DNA from: Cytophagaceae bacterium UBA7467
Lineage (GTDB): Bacteria > Bacteroidota > Bacteroidia > Cytophagales > Spirosomataceae
Assembly: GCA_002479785.1 (NCBI GenBank)
Contig: DLPD01000005.1
Coordinates: forward strand, 87,380 to 151,379
DNA length: 64,000 nt
Reading direction: 5' to 3'
Made by a program: the position numbers and the translations under genes. The notes under the pieces were generated by a model. That model ran no database searches, was not told the DNA's origin, and saw only the letters and a program-made list of their open reading frames with translations. Numbering within the stretch: the first letter of the stretch is position 1; every line of letters starts with the position of its first letter. Below, one piece after another: positions 15,705-25,230 of this stretch.

Positions 15705-17327
15705 TTACAAAATAAATCTTGTCGACAAGAAATTCGATTGTTGATTCTCTACGATTGCATTCACGATATCCTTATTCGATTGAGTTGCTTTAGTAGCCAC
15801 TACAGTACGAATTGAGAACGAACGTAATGCTGCCGTAACAGAAAGAGTACCCTCAGCAGAATCCTTACGGCCAGTGAAAGGGAAAGAATCCGGTCCACGT
15901 TGGCATTGAGCATTGATATTCACACGTGAAACTTGATTTACCGTAGCATCAATTAACTCAGATATTTGATTGACATCTGTCCCGAAAATTGCCACTTGCT
16001 GTCCGTGAGAAGATTCGTGGATATAATCGATAGGCTCATCTAAACTTTCGAATGGAACTACTGGTACTACCGGCCCAAATTGCTCTTCATGCCAAACCTT
16101 CATTTTACTATTCACTGGATACAATAACGCTGGGAAGAAGATCGATTTAAAGTTTTCACCCCCATGCTCATTGATTACTTTAGCTCCGTGCAACTTAGCA
16201 TCTTCAATTAATTCGGTTAAATAAGCAGGTTTGTTTGGCTCAGGAAGAGGCGTGATTTGAACACCTGGTTCCCACATCATACCTAATTTTAGCGACTCAA
16301 TACGTTTCGCTAATCCTTCATTAAATTTGTCTACTAGCGATTTGTGAACGAAAATGATTTTCACGGCCGTACAACGTTGTCCGTTGAACGAAAGTGAACC
16401 TAGTAAACATTCGTTAATGGCTGATTCTAAATCTGCACTTTCTGTTACGATTGCCGCATTCTTAGCGTCTAGACCTAAAATAGCACGTAGTCGGTTTACT
16501 TTCGGGTGCATTTTCTTCAATTTATCCGCTACTTTAGAGGAACCGATTAAAGTCAAAACATCGATCTTACCTGATTCCATTAATTGAGGGATAATTGAAT
16601 TTCCACGTCCGTAAAGTGTATTGATTACACCTGCAGGGAAGGAATCTTTAAATGCCTCTAATAGAGGATAGTGCAATAAAGTACCGTGTTTAGGTGGTTT
16701 GAACAAGACGATATTTCCCATAATTAACGCTGGGATTAACGTAGTGAAAGTTTCATTCAATGGATAATTGAATGGTCCCATACATAGAACTACGCCTAAT
16801 GGCGAACGTCTCACTTGACCTATAATACCTTCTTCGATTAAGAAAGTAGACGAGTTGCGGTCAATATCTTTTAAAGCACCGATGGTATCGTATATGTATT
16901 GAACAGTACGGTCAAATTCTTTTTGTGAATCGCCTAGTGATTTACCAATTTCCCACATTAATAACTTGACAACCTCGTCTCGCTTTTGAATCATTTTTTG
17001 TGTGAATTTCTCCACACATTCAATTCGTTGGGCAACTGTCATCGAGGGCCATTCGCCACGTCCATTAGAATATGCCTTCACACCGGCATACAAAACTTCC
17101 ATTGCGTCTGCTGCGTCTGTAATAGGATAGGAGCCGATTCGTTTTTGTTCGAAACCTTTGTCAGTTTTTACATAAATAGGAGACCAAACGTCTTGCGTTT
17201 TTCCTTTCCATTGACGCATCTCTCCATTGACTAAATACTCTTTTTGTTCAATGGGTTGCGTTAAATCGTATTCTTTAGGAATTTCCCCTGCAACAGGGAA
17301 TAGGGTTTGTAAATTGCTATCTGGCAT
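15705..17327 (-). CDS. aldehyde dehydrogenase, GapN-like (NADP glyceraldehyde-3-phosphate dehydrogenase)
   Basis: The 540-residue protein belongs to the aldehyde dehydrogenase superfamily and resembles the Bacteroidota proteins called non-phosphorylating NADP-dependent glyceraldehyde-3-phosphate dehydrogenase. The catalytic Cys319 lies in FNGQRCTAVKIIF, and the second conserved Glu lies in HEEQFGPVVPV. The C-terminal GPDSFPFTGRKDSAEGT is GapN-like. The usual ELGGK motif, which carries the general-base Glu, reads LGLDAKN here. The enzyme would oxidise glyceraldehyde 3-phosphate to 3-phosphoglycerate, producing NADPH. Substrate choice is inferred. Confidence 0.8.
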   Translation of the reverse strand: MPDSNLQTLFPVAGEIPKEYDLTQPIEQKEYLVNGEMRQWKGKTQDVWSPIYVKTDKGFEQKRIGSYPITDAADAMEVLYAGVKAYSNGRGEWPSMTVAQRIECVEKFTQKMIQKRDEVVKLLMWEIGKSLGDSQKEFDRTVQYIYDTIGALKDIDRNSSTFLIEEGIIGQVRRSPLGVVLCMGPFNYPLNETFTTLIPALIMGNIVLFKPPKHGTLLHYPLLEAFKDSFPAGVINTLYGRGNSIIPQLMESGKIDVLTLIGSSKVADKLKKMHPKVNRLRAILGLDAKNAAIVTESADLESAINECLLGSLSFNGQRCTAVKIIFVHKSLVDKFNEGLAKRIESLKLGMMWEPGVQITPLPEPNKPAYLTELIEDAKLHGAKVINEHGGENFKSIFFPALLYPVNSKMKVWHEEQFGPVVPVVPFESLDEPIDYIHESSHGQQVAIFGTDVNQISELIDATVNQVSRVNINAQCQRGPDSFPFTGRKDSAEGTLSVTAALRSFSIRTVVATKATQSNKDIVNAIVENQQSNFLSTRFIL

Positions 17328-17455
17328 TTTCTTGCTTATTAATTTTTACAAATTTCCGGATTTAGTACATTTCAAATAAATGACTGAAACAATTATTTAA
17401 ATAGTGCAATGATTTTCCGGTTATTTACTAATATAAAGTCAAGAAAAGGGGAAAA

Positions 17456-17638
17456 TTACTCTTTTTTCAAAGGGTATTTTCTCCTGATTTTATTGATAAT
17501 GAACTTATTTTGTTCGGTAAAACTGGCAGGATGCAACAGCATAAAGGTGTTTGACCAATTTTGAAAGAGCATTGGGTCAGCCGTTGAAAAACGAGCGGAA
17601 CAGATGTTTTTCTGAATTAAGTAGTCGCTAAATTCCAT
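17456..17638 (-). CDS. small conserved Bacteroidota protein
   Basis: This 60-residue protein (MEFSDYLIQKNICSARFSTA...) has no signal peptide or membrane segment and ends in a basic tail, INKIRRKYPLKKE. I recall similar short proteins in Bacteroidota with the same EFSDYLI and INxIRRKYPL ends, which supports a real gene. Its ATG overlaps the last 11 bases of the upstream MFS gene, as expected for coupled translation. The function is unknown. Confidence 0.65.
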   Translation of the reverse strand: MEFSDYLIQKNICSARFSTADPMLFQNWSNTFMLLHPASFTEQNKFIINKIRRKYPLKKE

Positions 17639-18809
17639 AGGTCCAATTTTGTTTTTTTGTCCACAATAAGAAAAAGGCTAACAAAGATAATAAGGCGGCA
17701 AGTAAAAATGGAATGGGTATTTGACTTGCTATACCTTGGTAAATTTCGCCTGAAACATAAGCACCTATACCGATTCCGGCCTCTAATGCAATATACATGG
17801 TGGCCATGGCTCGACCCATATGGTTCCTATCGCCTAGGTCATTGGTCCATGCAGCTAATGTAGGCGTGTTGAATCCCCAGGCGATTCCATAAATAATGGC
17901 AGAGGCAATTAGAAGGTACGAATTCACTGAAAAGACGAGTAAGAACATCGAAAGACTTAACATAAGGCAGCCGAAAATCAACACAGGTACGCGTCCATAT
18001 TGATCTGATGCTTTGGAAAAAAAGAATCGAATTACAATAGAAGAAACGGTGTATAGGGTGAAATACAAGCCTTTATTCGTCCAACCTACTTCCTTAGATG
18101 TATCTGGAATCAAGGTAATCATTGCGCCCGCAGAAAAGGAAACAAAAAGCATTACCCAAAATACAGGAATTACTTTGGGCTCAAACACATCTTTCCACCC
18201 AATTCGAAAGAGTGATAGAGTGAATCTTGATTTCATAGCCTTCGGCAATGTCTCTTTCATTCGACTTAAAATAAGAATAGAGGCTAGGGCAAATACAGAG
18301 GAAATATAGAACATTTGGTCTATTCCATAGGTTGAGGCTAAAAAACTGCCAATAGCAGGTCCAATTGACATTCCGGTTGCTGTAAAAATGCCTAAACTGC
18401 CCTGAGCCTCTCCTCTGCGATCCTCTGGAATGACATCTGCAACATAAGCTGCCGTAGCAGTGGGTTTTGTTCCAGTTGACATTCCATGAATAAAACGTAG
18501 AAATAAAAAGCCCTGAACCGTATGTAAAAGCGGGTAAAGTCCACCACAGATAAAGCAAACGAGTGATCCGAACGCCATAATAGGAATACGTCCAATGTGA
18601 TCTGTTAATTTACCTGAGAAGGGACGTGATAATCCCGCTGCCAGCGTAAATAATGCAATGGTGTATCCGATGTATTCTTTTCCACCAAGGCTTGCTAAAT
18701 AATCCGGCAATTCTGGAATTATCATCGAAAAACTGGCTGAGAACAAAAAGTTACTCAGGCAAAGTAAAAAAAAGGATAAGGTATATAAGGAAGGTTTAGT
18801 CTCTGTCAT
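17628..18809 (-). CDS. MFS transporter
   Basis: The 393-residue protein has about 12 hydrophobic segments. The loop between helices 2 and 3 carries the family motif GKLTDHIGRIPIM, and the N-terminal half has GATAxx-like VADVIPEDRRGEAQG, common in drug and sugar exporters. The substrate cannot be told from sequence. It starts one base after the RND gene stop, so the two are co-translated. Its place between an RND exporter and a small protein suggests an export role, but the operon is headed by housekeeping genes (queA, ispD). Confidence 0.88.
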   Translation of the reverse strand: MTETKPSLYTLSFFLLCLSNFLFSASFSMIIPELPDYLASLGGKEYIGYTIALFTLAAGLSRPFSGKLTDHIGRIPIMAFGSLVCFICGGLYPLLHTVQGFLFLRFIHGMSTGTKPTATAAYVADVIPEDRRGEAQGSLGIFTATGMSIGPAIGSFLASTYGIDQMFYISSVFALASILILSRMKETLPKAMKSRFTLSLFRIGWKDVFEPKVIPVFWVMLFVSFSAGAMITLIPDTSKEVGWTNKGLYFTLYTVSSIVIRFFFSKASDQYGRVPVLIFGCLMLSLSMFLLVFSVNSYLLIASAIIYGIAWGFNTPTLAAWTNDLGDRNHMGRAMATMYIALEAGIGIGAYVSGEIYQGIASQIPIPFLLAALLSLLAFFLLWTKKQNWTYGI

Positions 18810-21185
18810 TTACAAATCTTCCTCTAAAATGGTAGATATTTCCTTTTTATTTAATCCTAATAAGAAGGCAGGTAATAAGATCAAGTTGCAAATCATTGCC
18901 ATTAATAAGGTGACTGAAACTAAAATCCCTAAGGCCTGTGTTCCCTTGAAAGTAGATGCCGTAAAGATAAAGAAGCCAAAGAACAGGATCATCGCTGTAT
19001 AGAACATAGAAACCCCTGTTTTTAAAATGGTAGTTTGAACGGCTCTTTGAACGTTTTGTTTGTTCTTACCCCATTCTTCTTTGTAGCGCGTCAAGAAATA
19101 GATAGTACCATCGCTGGAGATTCCGAATGCGATGGAGAAAATCAAAATGGTACTAGGCTTCAGGGCAATCCCAAAATATCCCATTAGACCAGCAGTGATA
19201 ATTAATGGAATTAAGCTAGGTAGGGTAGAGATCAACACCATTTTCCAAGAACGGAATAAGAGTGCCATTAAGATACAAATTAAGATAATGGCTGTAATGG
19301 TACTTTCGATAAGGTTGACTTGCAAGTATTCTGTTTGGAATGCATAGATTACAGAATTACCTGTTACATCGGCTTGGTAGCCACTTTTATCACCTTTCGG
19401 GAGTAATTCGCCAGATTCGATATCGGTTCTAAAGATACTATCAATTTTAGGCTGAATCTCATCGAATAATTGTTTGGTACGTACCGTTCCGGCATCTTGC
19501 ATTTGAAAGCTGATGCGTGTGAAACGTTTGTCTTTATCGATAAATCCGGCGAATAGGTTGTTGTTTTTACCATCTAAACTGGATTGGAAGTCCTTTAGTT
19601 TGGCTAATTCATCAATTCCTGGTAAAGTGAAGTATTTAGGGTCTCCACCACGGTATACTTGATATAGGTATTTTGTGGCTGTCAAGATGGAAAGGCCTTG
19701 GGTGAATTCGGGATATTTGGCTATTAATTTTTCGGTACGTTTGATTTTAGCCAAAAGTTCCGGAGTCAAAGCTCTTCCTCTTTCAAACGCATCGATATTC
19801 ACTTCAAAGGGCATTACACCCTTAAAGCGATTTTCCACAAACTTTAAATCGGTATAAATGGCATTGTCCCGAGGTAAATCATCCACAATATAACCCACAG
19901 CTTGAATCTTACTCAATCCATAGAAAGAGATGACTAATACGATTGAAATAAATCCATAGATAAACTTCCGGTGATGTAGCACCCAAATATCCACTCGATT
20001 CAAGAATTTATTTACTCTCACAGACTCAAAGTGCGCTAAATCTTTCTGCTTTGGAGGAGCTAAAAAGCTAAAGAATATGGGAATCAATACCAGCGAAACG
20101 AAAAAGGTAATCATCACATTTAACGCTGCCACAACCCCAAACTCAACTAACAAAGCGGATCCGGTAAAGGCAAAAACCCCAAAGCCAATCGATGTGGTCA
20201 AATTAGCTAAGAATAACGTTCTACCCACTTTAGAAGCACTCTCGATTAGGGATTCTTCCTTGCTTTTTCCTGCTAAATAGGTTTCATGGTACTTATTTAA
20301 TAAGAAAATGACATTCGGAATTCCGATTACAACAATGAGCGGTGGGATTAAACCAGAAAGTAAAGTGATTTTAAATCCGAAGAATACAATCGTTGCTAAT
20401 GAAGCCACGATGCCTACCAAGACCACGATATTCGCAAAGAATACGACCTGAAAGGATCGGAAGAAGAATAACAAAATGAGTGATGTTACTAAAATGGCTA
20501 ATCCTAGGAATAAACTTAATTCCTTGGTTACCTGAGAAGTATATTCGGTGCGTATGAAAGGCATACCTGTCATATGCACTGTATGCTTCATTTTTGTTTG
20601 GTATTGCTCACCTAAGGCTTTGATTTTTCTAACCAACGTAATCCGTCCTTTATCATTGATGACCTTTTGATCTAACGTAATTAAAAGTAAATGAGTTTTC
20701 AAGTCTTCCGTGAAAAGGAAGTTTCTGTAGATAGGTAATTGCGTTAATTTAGATTTAAATGCAGCTAAATTACTTTCGTCGATTACCAAAGTTGAATCTA
20801 ACAACAAGCGCGTTTTGAATTTCTTCTGCGTGGAATCAATGTATAATTCCGGCACCGTTGCAAGTGAAAGTACATTCTTGATTCCTGCTTGTTTTTTGAC
20901 TTCATTACTCAAGTCGCGCCAAGCTTTGAATTCGACTGGATTAAAAATTTGAGGATTTTCCACTGCTATCACCATGACAGCACCATCCTCACCGTATTTC
21001 TTTTTGAATCCCTCGTAGAGTTGAAAACGCTCATCTGAGGCAGGTAGGATCTTGGCTAATTCATAGCTGAGTTGGATTTGACTCGCCTTAAATCCTAAGC
21101 CAATCGTCAGTAAAAGTATAAATCCTAAAAGGGGAAATTTAAACTGTAGGATGCTCTTACCAATCCAATTCCAAGCGTTTTTCAT
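18810..21185 (-). CDS. RND/MMPL family transporter
   Basis: The 791-residue protein has the RND layout: one N-terminal membrane helix, a large periplasmic loop (about 40-215), five helices (about 220-390), one more helix after the cytoplasmic part (near 410), a second periplasmic loop (about 425-610) and five C-terminal helices. The region GIPNVIFLLNKYHETY and the second-half equivalent GISSDGTIYFLTRYKEEWG are family-typical. It resembles the hydrophobe/hopanoid or lipid exporters of the MMPL group. It begins 3 bases after ispD. The substrate is unknown. Confidence 0.87.
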   Translation of the reverse strand: MKNAWNWIGKSILQFKFPLLGFILLLTIGLGFKASQIQLSYELAKILPASDERFQLYEGFKKKYGEDGAVMVIAVENPQIFNPVEFKAWRDLSNEVKKQAGIKNVLSLATVPELYIDSTQKKFKTRLLLDSTLVIDESNLAAFKSKLTQLPIYRNFLFTEDLKTHLLLITLDQKVINDKGRITLVRKIKALGEQYQTKMKHTVHMTGMPFIRTEYTSQVTKELSLFLGLAILVTSLILLFFFRSFQVVFFANIVVLVGIVASLATIVFFGFKITLLSGLIPPLIVVIGIPNVIFLLNKYHETYLAGKSKEESLIESASKVGRTLFLANLTTSIGFGVFAFTGSALLVEFGVVAALNVMITFFVSLVLIPIFFSFLAPPKQKDLAHFESVRVNKFLNRVDIWVLHHRKFIYGFISIVLVISFYGLSKIQAVGYIVDDLPRDNAIYTDLKFVENRFKGVMPFEVNIDAFERGRALTPELLAKIKRTEKLIAKYPEFTQGLSILTATKYLYQVYRGGDPKYFTLPGIDELAKLKDFQSSLDGKNNNLFAGFIDKDKRFTRISFQMQDAGTVRTKQLFDEIQPKIDSIFRTDIESGELLPKGDKSGYQADVTGNSVIYAFQTEYLQVNLIESTITAIILICILMALLFRSWKMVLISTLPSLIPLIITAGLMGYFGIALKPSTILIFSIAFGISSDGTIYFLTRYKEEWGKNKQNVQRAVQTTILKTGVSMFYTAMILFFGFFIFTASTFKGTQALGILVSVTLLMAMICNLILLPAFLLGLNKKEISTILEEDL

Positions 21186-21188
21186 AGA

Positions 21189-21854
21189 TTATTTCATTAA
21201 GACCTCAGCTAATAACAAATCCTCGGGTGTGGTGATTTTGATATTTTTATAAGATCCTTCTACTAGGTTAATGTATATTCCTAAAGCCTCTACAACACGT
21301 GCATCATCTGTAAAATCTTCCGAGTAACTTTGTTTAAAGGCTTCTTGTAGGTCTTTAACGGAGAAGATTTGGGGAGTTTGAATTAGACGTATGGCATCTC
21401 GATTCAAGTGTTCGAACCTTTTTTTATCATCAGCATAAAACCGAACAGAATCCTTAGATGCAACTGCTAACACCGCATTTCCTTTTTCAAGTGCCACTTG
21501 AAAACTCGCCGTAATCAAGGCCGGCTCTATCAAGGGTCTAACACCATCATGTATAGCTACCATTCCCTCTTCTGTCAGTGTTTGGATGGCGTTTTGGCTA
21601 CTTTGAAACCTAGAGTTGCCTCCAGCAACTAATCGATGAGGAATAGGGGGTAATTCAGCAATGAGCGTTTCCCAATAGGCAAACTGATCAACTGGTAAAA
21701 CCAGAATAATTTCTGTGGATGCATCTGCTTGGTAAAATGCAGTGATGGTATGGTATAAAACGGGTTTGCCCTGCAAAAGCAAAAATTGCTTAGGGACCGC
21801 ACTTTGCATACGCTGGCCGGAGCCCCCTGCGACAATAATGGCATATTTTTTCAA
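21189..21854 (-). CDS. ispD: 2-C-methyl-D-erythritol 4-phosphate cytidylyltransferase
   Basis: The 221-residue protein carries out the third step of the non-mevalonate isoprenoid pathway, joining CMP to methylerythritol phosphate. The N-terminal CTP-binding motif IIVAGGSGQRM with VPKQFLLLQGKPV, the central AIHDGVRPLI and the C-terminal ITTPEDLLLAE are all present. The length is normal. It follows queA by 20 bases in the same operon. Confidence 0.96.
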   Translation of the reverse strand: MKKYAIIVAGGSGQRMQSAVPKQFLLLQGKPVLYHTITAFYQADASTEIILVLPVDQFAYWETLIAELPPIPHRLVAGGNSRFQSSQNAIQTLTEEGMVAIHDGVRPLIEPALITASFQVALEKGNAVLAVASKDSVRFYADDKKRFEHLNRDAIRLIQTPQIFSVKDLQEAFKQSYSEDFTDDARVVEALGIYINLVEGSYKNIKITTPEDLLLAEVLMK

Positions 21855-21874
21855 AGCAAACCCGATTATTACTG

Positions 21875-22927
21875 TTAGATGATTAACATCACATCACCAT
21901 AGGAGAAGAAACGGTATTTCTCTTTTATGGCTTGTTTATAAGCTTCTGTGATTAATTCGTGACCTCCAAAAGCCGACGCCATCATTAATAGAATCGATTC
22001 TGGAAGATGAAAATTCGTTAATAAAGCCGTAGGGATTTTAAAATCGTATGGAGGGAAGATAAATTTATCCGTCCAGCTATTAATAGGCTTAAGGTGGCCA
22101 CTCGCTGATACAGAAGACTCTAATGCCTTCATAACAGTTGTTCCTACAGCTAACACTTGCTTTTTATTATCGATAGCTTCGTTAACATAGTTGCAAGTCG
22201 ATTCGTCGATGATAAAATGTTCTGAATCTGTTTTATGTTTTGTCAAATCCTCTACGTCCACTTGACGGAAAGTTCCTAAACCTACGTGTAACGTGATAGG
22301 AGTGAACTGAGCTCCGTTTAATTCCATCCGCTTCATGACGATCTTTGAGAAGTGTAAACCCGCTGTAGGAGCTGCCACCGCACCTACGTGCTCAGCATAA
22401 ATAGTTTGGAAACGGTCGCGATCATCTTCAGTCGCTGCTCTTTTAAAGCGAATCTCATCCGGAAGTGGTGTTTCGCCTAATTCATGTATGGCTTGCATCA
22501 AGGCATCGTGATCACCATCATACAAGAAACGGATAGTTCGTCCACGAGAAGTAGTGTTATCAATAACCTCTGCTACAAGGTCAGAATCACCAAAATACAA
22601 TTTATTGCCGACGCGGATTTTACGTGCAGGATCTACCAATACATCCCATAGGCGGTGTTCTCTATTTAATTCACGTAATAAAAAAACCTCGATTTGAGCT
22701 CCTGTTTTCTCCTTGTTTCCATAAAGACGAGCAGGGAATACCTTGGTATTGTTTGTAACCAAGACATCACCTTCGCCGAAATAGTCGATGATATCCGTGA
22801 ATTTCTTATGTTCAATCGTCTTATTCTTACGATTAACCACCATCATTCGCGCATCTTCGCGATTCTCAGTAGGGTTAAGGGCAATTAAGTTTTGGGGTAA
22901 ATCAAATCTGAATTCAGATAATTTCAT
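21875..22927 (-). CDS. queA: S-adenosylmethionine:tRNA ribosyltransferase-isomerase
   Basis: The 350-residue protein makes epoxyqueuosine in tRNA anticodons during queuosine synthesis. It has the family start MKLSEFRFDLPQNLIALNP, the core AAPTAGLHFS, and the C-terminal FHLPESILLMMASAFGG. Length is as expected. It is the first gene of the operon queA-ispD-RND-MFS-small protein, with a good promoter upstream. Confidence 0.97.
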   Translation of the reverse strand: MKLSEFRFDLPQNLIALNPTENREDARMMVVNRKNKTIEHKKFTDIIDYFGEGDVLVTNNTKVFPARLYGNKEKTGAQIEVFLLRELNREHRLWDVLVDPARKIRVGNKLYFGDSDLVAEVIDNTTSRGRTIRFLYDGDHDALMQAIHELGETPLPDEIRFKRAATEDDRDRFQTIYAEHVGAVAAPTAGLHFSKIVMKRMELNGAQFTPITLHVGLGTFRQVDVEDLTKHKTDSEHFIIDESTCNYVNEAIDNKKQVLAVGTTVMKALESSVSASGHLKPINSWTDKFIFPPYDFKIPTALLTNFHLPESILLMMASAFGGHELITEAYKQAIKEKYRFFSYGDVMLII

Positions 22928-22956
22928 TCTCAGCGGGTTTGAATTTTTATAATCTA

Positions 22957-22988
22957 CAAATATACCAAATTGAAGGGGGGCTTGTCAA
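22957..22988 (-). promoter_or_regulatory. promoter of the queA operon
   Basis: On the minus strand TTG (22986-22988) is followed after 21 bases by TATATTTG (22957-22964), matching the Bacteroidota -33/-7 form. The -7 box ends 29 bases before the queA start. Confidence 0.7.
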
Positions 22989-23047
22989 GGTAAATTTTTG
23001 AAACAATATAGAATCTGAGTAGTTTAGCCCTTTAAGATACATAGAGG

Positions 23048-24337
23048 ATGAAAAAAGTTTCCATATTTTGGTTTAGACGTGATTTAAGGATAGAAGATAA
23101 TGCTGGATTATTCCAAGCCTTAGCTGAAAAAGATCCCGTTCTTCCGCTCTTTATTTTTGATACTACTATCCTAAATAGACTTCCATCTAATAAAGATGGT
23201 CGTGTAGAATTTATTCATCAATCCATCACGCAGTTGAATGAGGCGATAGGAGGTCATCTTTGTGTCAAACACGGTAATCCAATTGATATTTTTAGAGAGT
23301 TGTTGAATGAATGGGATGTGGCCCGTATTTATACGAACCACGATTATGAACGCTATGGTATCGATCGTGATACCTTAGTTAACTCATTGGCAAAAGAAAA
23401 AGGAGTAGAATTTAAATCGTTTAAAGATCAAGTAGTTTTTGAGAAGGATGAAGTTTTATCAGGTGCTGGAACTCCTTACACCGTCTTTACACCTTATTCT
23501 CGTAAATGGAAGGCCCTTTTAGCTGAAAGTGTATTGCCCCATTATCCTTCCTCCGCTAGCAGAAATTATGTTTCTGAGACTTTTAGCATCCCATCTTTAA
23601 TGGATATTGGCTTTTTACCTTCTGGTTTACATTTCCCTCATGCTATGGTGGCAGATGAGTTGATTAATTCCTATGCCCAGGACCGAGATTTTCCTGCCAA
23701 ACCTGGTACTTCTAGACTCTCGGTTCATTTGCGTTTTGGAACTGTCTCGGTTCGTTCTTTAGTTCGCAAGGCATTGGGAAAGTCAGAAGTATGGTTGAAC
23801 GAATTGATTTGGCGTGATTTTTATTTTAACATACTACATCACTTTCCGCATATTTCAGAGGGACTTTCATTCAGAAAAGAATACGATCGTATGAAGTGGC
23901 GTAATAACGAAGAGGAATTCAAAGCTTGGTGTGAAGGTAGAACAGGTTACCCCATAGTCGATGCAGGAATGCGGGAATTGAATTCGACTGGTTTTATGCA
24001 CAATCGCGTGCGAATGATTGTAGCGAGCTTTTTAGTGAAGCACTTATTAATTGATTGGCGTTGGGGTGAGGCTTATTTTGCTGAAAAGTTGTTAGACTTT
24101 GATTTTGCTGCCAATAATGGAGGATGGCAATGGGCAGCCGGTTCTGGATGTGATGCTGCTCCTTATTTTAGAGTTTTTAATCCAACCTTGCAGACGCAAA
24201 AATTCGATCCTTCTTTGGTTTACATCAAGAAATGGGTTCCTGAATTACAAGAGATGACTTATCCTGCTCCCATTGTTAACCATGAATTTGCACGCGGACG
24301 CGTTTTAGCTGCTTACAAGGAGGCTTTAGGAAAATAG
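23048..24337 (+). CDS. phr: deoxyribodipyrimidine photolyase
   Basis: The 429-residue protein repairs UV-induced pyrimidine dimers with blue light. The N-terminal photolyase domain (FWFRRDLRIEDNAGL) is followed by the FAD-binding domain with LIWRDFYFNIL, the tryptophan-rich NNGGWQWAAGSGCDAAPYFR and VFNP. These match class I CPD photolyases. The length is slightly below that of E. coli PhrB (472). Its last 25 bases overlap the end of the convergent DUF3108 gene. A cryptochrome-like role is possible but less likely. Confidence 0.93.
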   Translation: MKKVSIFWFRRDLRIEDNAGLFQALAEKDPVLPLFIFDTTILNRLPSNKDGRVEFIHQSITQLNEAIGGHLCVKHGNPIDIFRELLNEWDVARIYTNHDYERYGIDRDTLVNSLAKEKGVEFKSFKDQVVFEKDEVLSGAGTPYTVFTPYSRKWKALLAESVLPHYPSSASRNYVSETFSIPSLMDIGFLPSGLHFPHAMVADELINSYAQDRDFPAKPGTSRLSVHLRFGTVSVRSLVRKALGKSEVWLNELIWRDFYFNILHHFPHISEGLSFRKEYDRMKWRNNEEEFKAWCEGRTGYPIVDAGMRELNSTGFMHNRVRMIVASFLVKHLLIDWRWGEAYFAEKLLDFDFAANNGGWQWAAGSGCDAAPYFRVFNPTLQTQKFDPSLVYIKKWVPELQEMTYPAPIVNHEFARGRVLAAYKEALGK

Positions 24338-25116
24338 ATTTTCTTTCCTTGAATGCTATAATCAACCAAGTCGATGGTTAAGAAGCCAATTTTTAAATTA
24401 ACCTGAACTTTTAGCGGTACTTGGTATTCATCATCACTGATCCATAAACGAATTGCGTCTTCCTCTTTAAACAAATTGTTTTTCGGCAATAAAATGTTCG
24501 TTTTTATACTCGTTCTTTTTCCCGTTTCTGTTTCAATGACTTCCTTAGCTCTTACCACTAAAACCAATTCATATATCTTACTATCAACTAATACCTGTGC
24601 AGACCATCTAGAACCTGGTTTTTTATCAGATACGGGTTTGCTACGTAAGAAATAATAAGCAGAAATTAGATCTAGTAAATCCTTAGGTCCGGCTATAATA
24701 CTGGATACGGGTTTGTTTTGTGGCGATGTTATTTTCGCAAAACCTTTATCCATTTGATACAGCACTGTTTCTTCTTTTCGATAACGCCCTTCACGTTTGC
24801 GCATTTCAGTCTTAATAGGAAGTAAGGATTTTATATCGATTTGAGCGGACCAATAGTCTTTTAACGGGCTGAATAACTCAAAAACGCCTGTGGTTTTCCC
24901 TTCTATCTCCACCTTTCGAACCGTTTGATCATCGATGGTGGACGTATTGGGGCTACTTTTAATCGTTGCTTCTGCCGCATTAATAAATCCTAAATGAATT
25001 CGGTATTTTAAATTTTCCCCAGCGATTAATGCATTATTTTCTTGAGCGAAAAGTCTCAAGCAAGAACATACGAATAGAAAAATAACAAGGGTCTGATTTT
25101 TCACGCCAAAGCACAA
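24313..25116 (-). CDS. DUF3108 family secreted protein
   Basis: The 267-residue protein has a signal peptide (residues 1-25, cut near LFAQ) and a beta-rich body of the DUF3108 family, with GENLKYRIHLGFINAAEATI near the start and the PLKVQVNLKIGFLTIDLVDY end. Such proteins are periplasmic, common in Bacteroidota, and without a proven function. It is convergent with the photolyase gene and divergent from recA. Confidence 0.8.
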   Translation of the reverse strand: MCFGVKNQTLVIFLFVCSCLRLFAQENNALIAGENLKYRIHLGFINAAEATIKSSPNTSTIDDQTVRKVEIEGKTTGVFELFSPLKDYWSAQIDIKSLLPIKTEMRKREGRYRKEETVLYQMDKGFAKITSPQNKPVSSIIAGPKDLLDLISAYYFLRSKPVSDKKPGSRWSAQVLVDSKIYELVLVVRAKEVIETETGKRTSIKTNILLPKNNLFKEEDAIRLWISDDEYQVPLKVQVNLKIGFLTIDLVDYSIQGKKIYFPKASL

Positions 25117-25158
25117 TTTATTATCAATTGATTGTATAAAAAATTAGAGGCAATTTTC

Positions 25159-25166
25159 TATTTTTG
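25159..25166 (+). promoter_or_regulatory. -7 promoter box of recA
   Basis: TATTTTTG matches TAnnTTTG, 64 bases before the recA start. A TTG at 25132-25134 lies 24 bases upstream, a little farther than in the other promoters here. I see no clear LexA-type operator. Confidence 0.6.
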
Positions 25167-25230
25167 TATAGGCCAAAAGATATAGCAAATATAGTCGTTT
25201 GGCCCTTAAATTTTTAGATAAAAAACGAAA

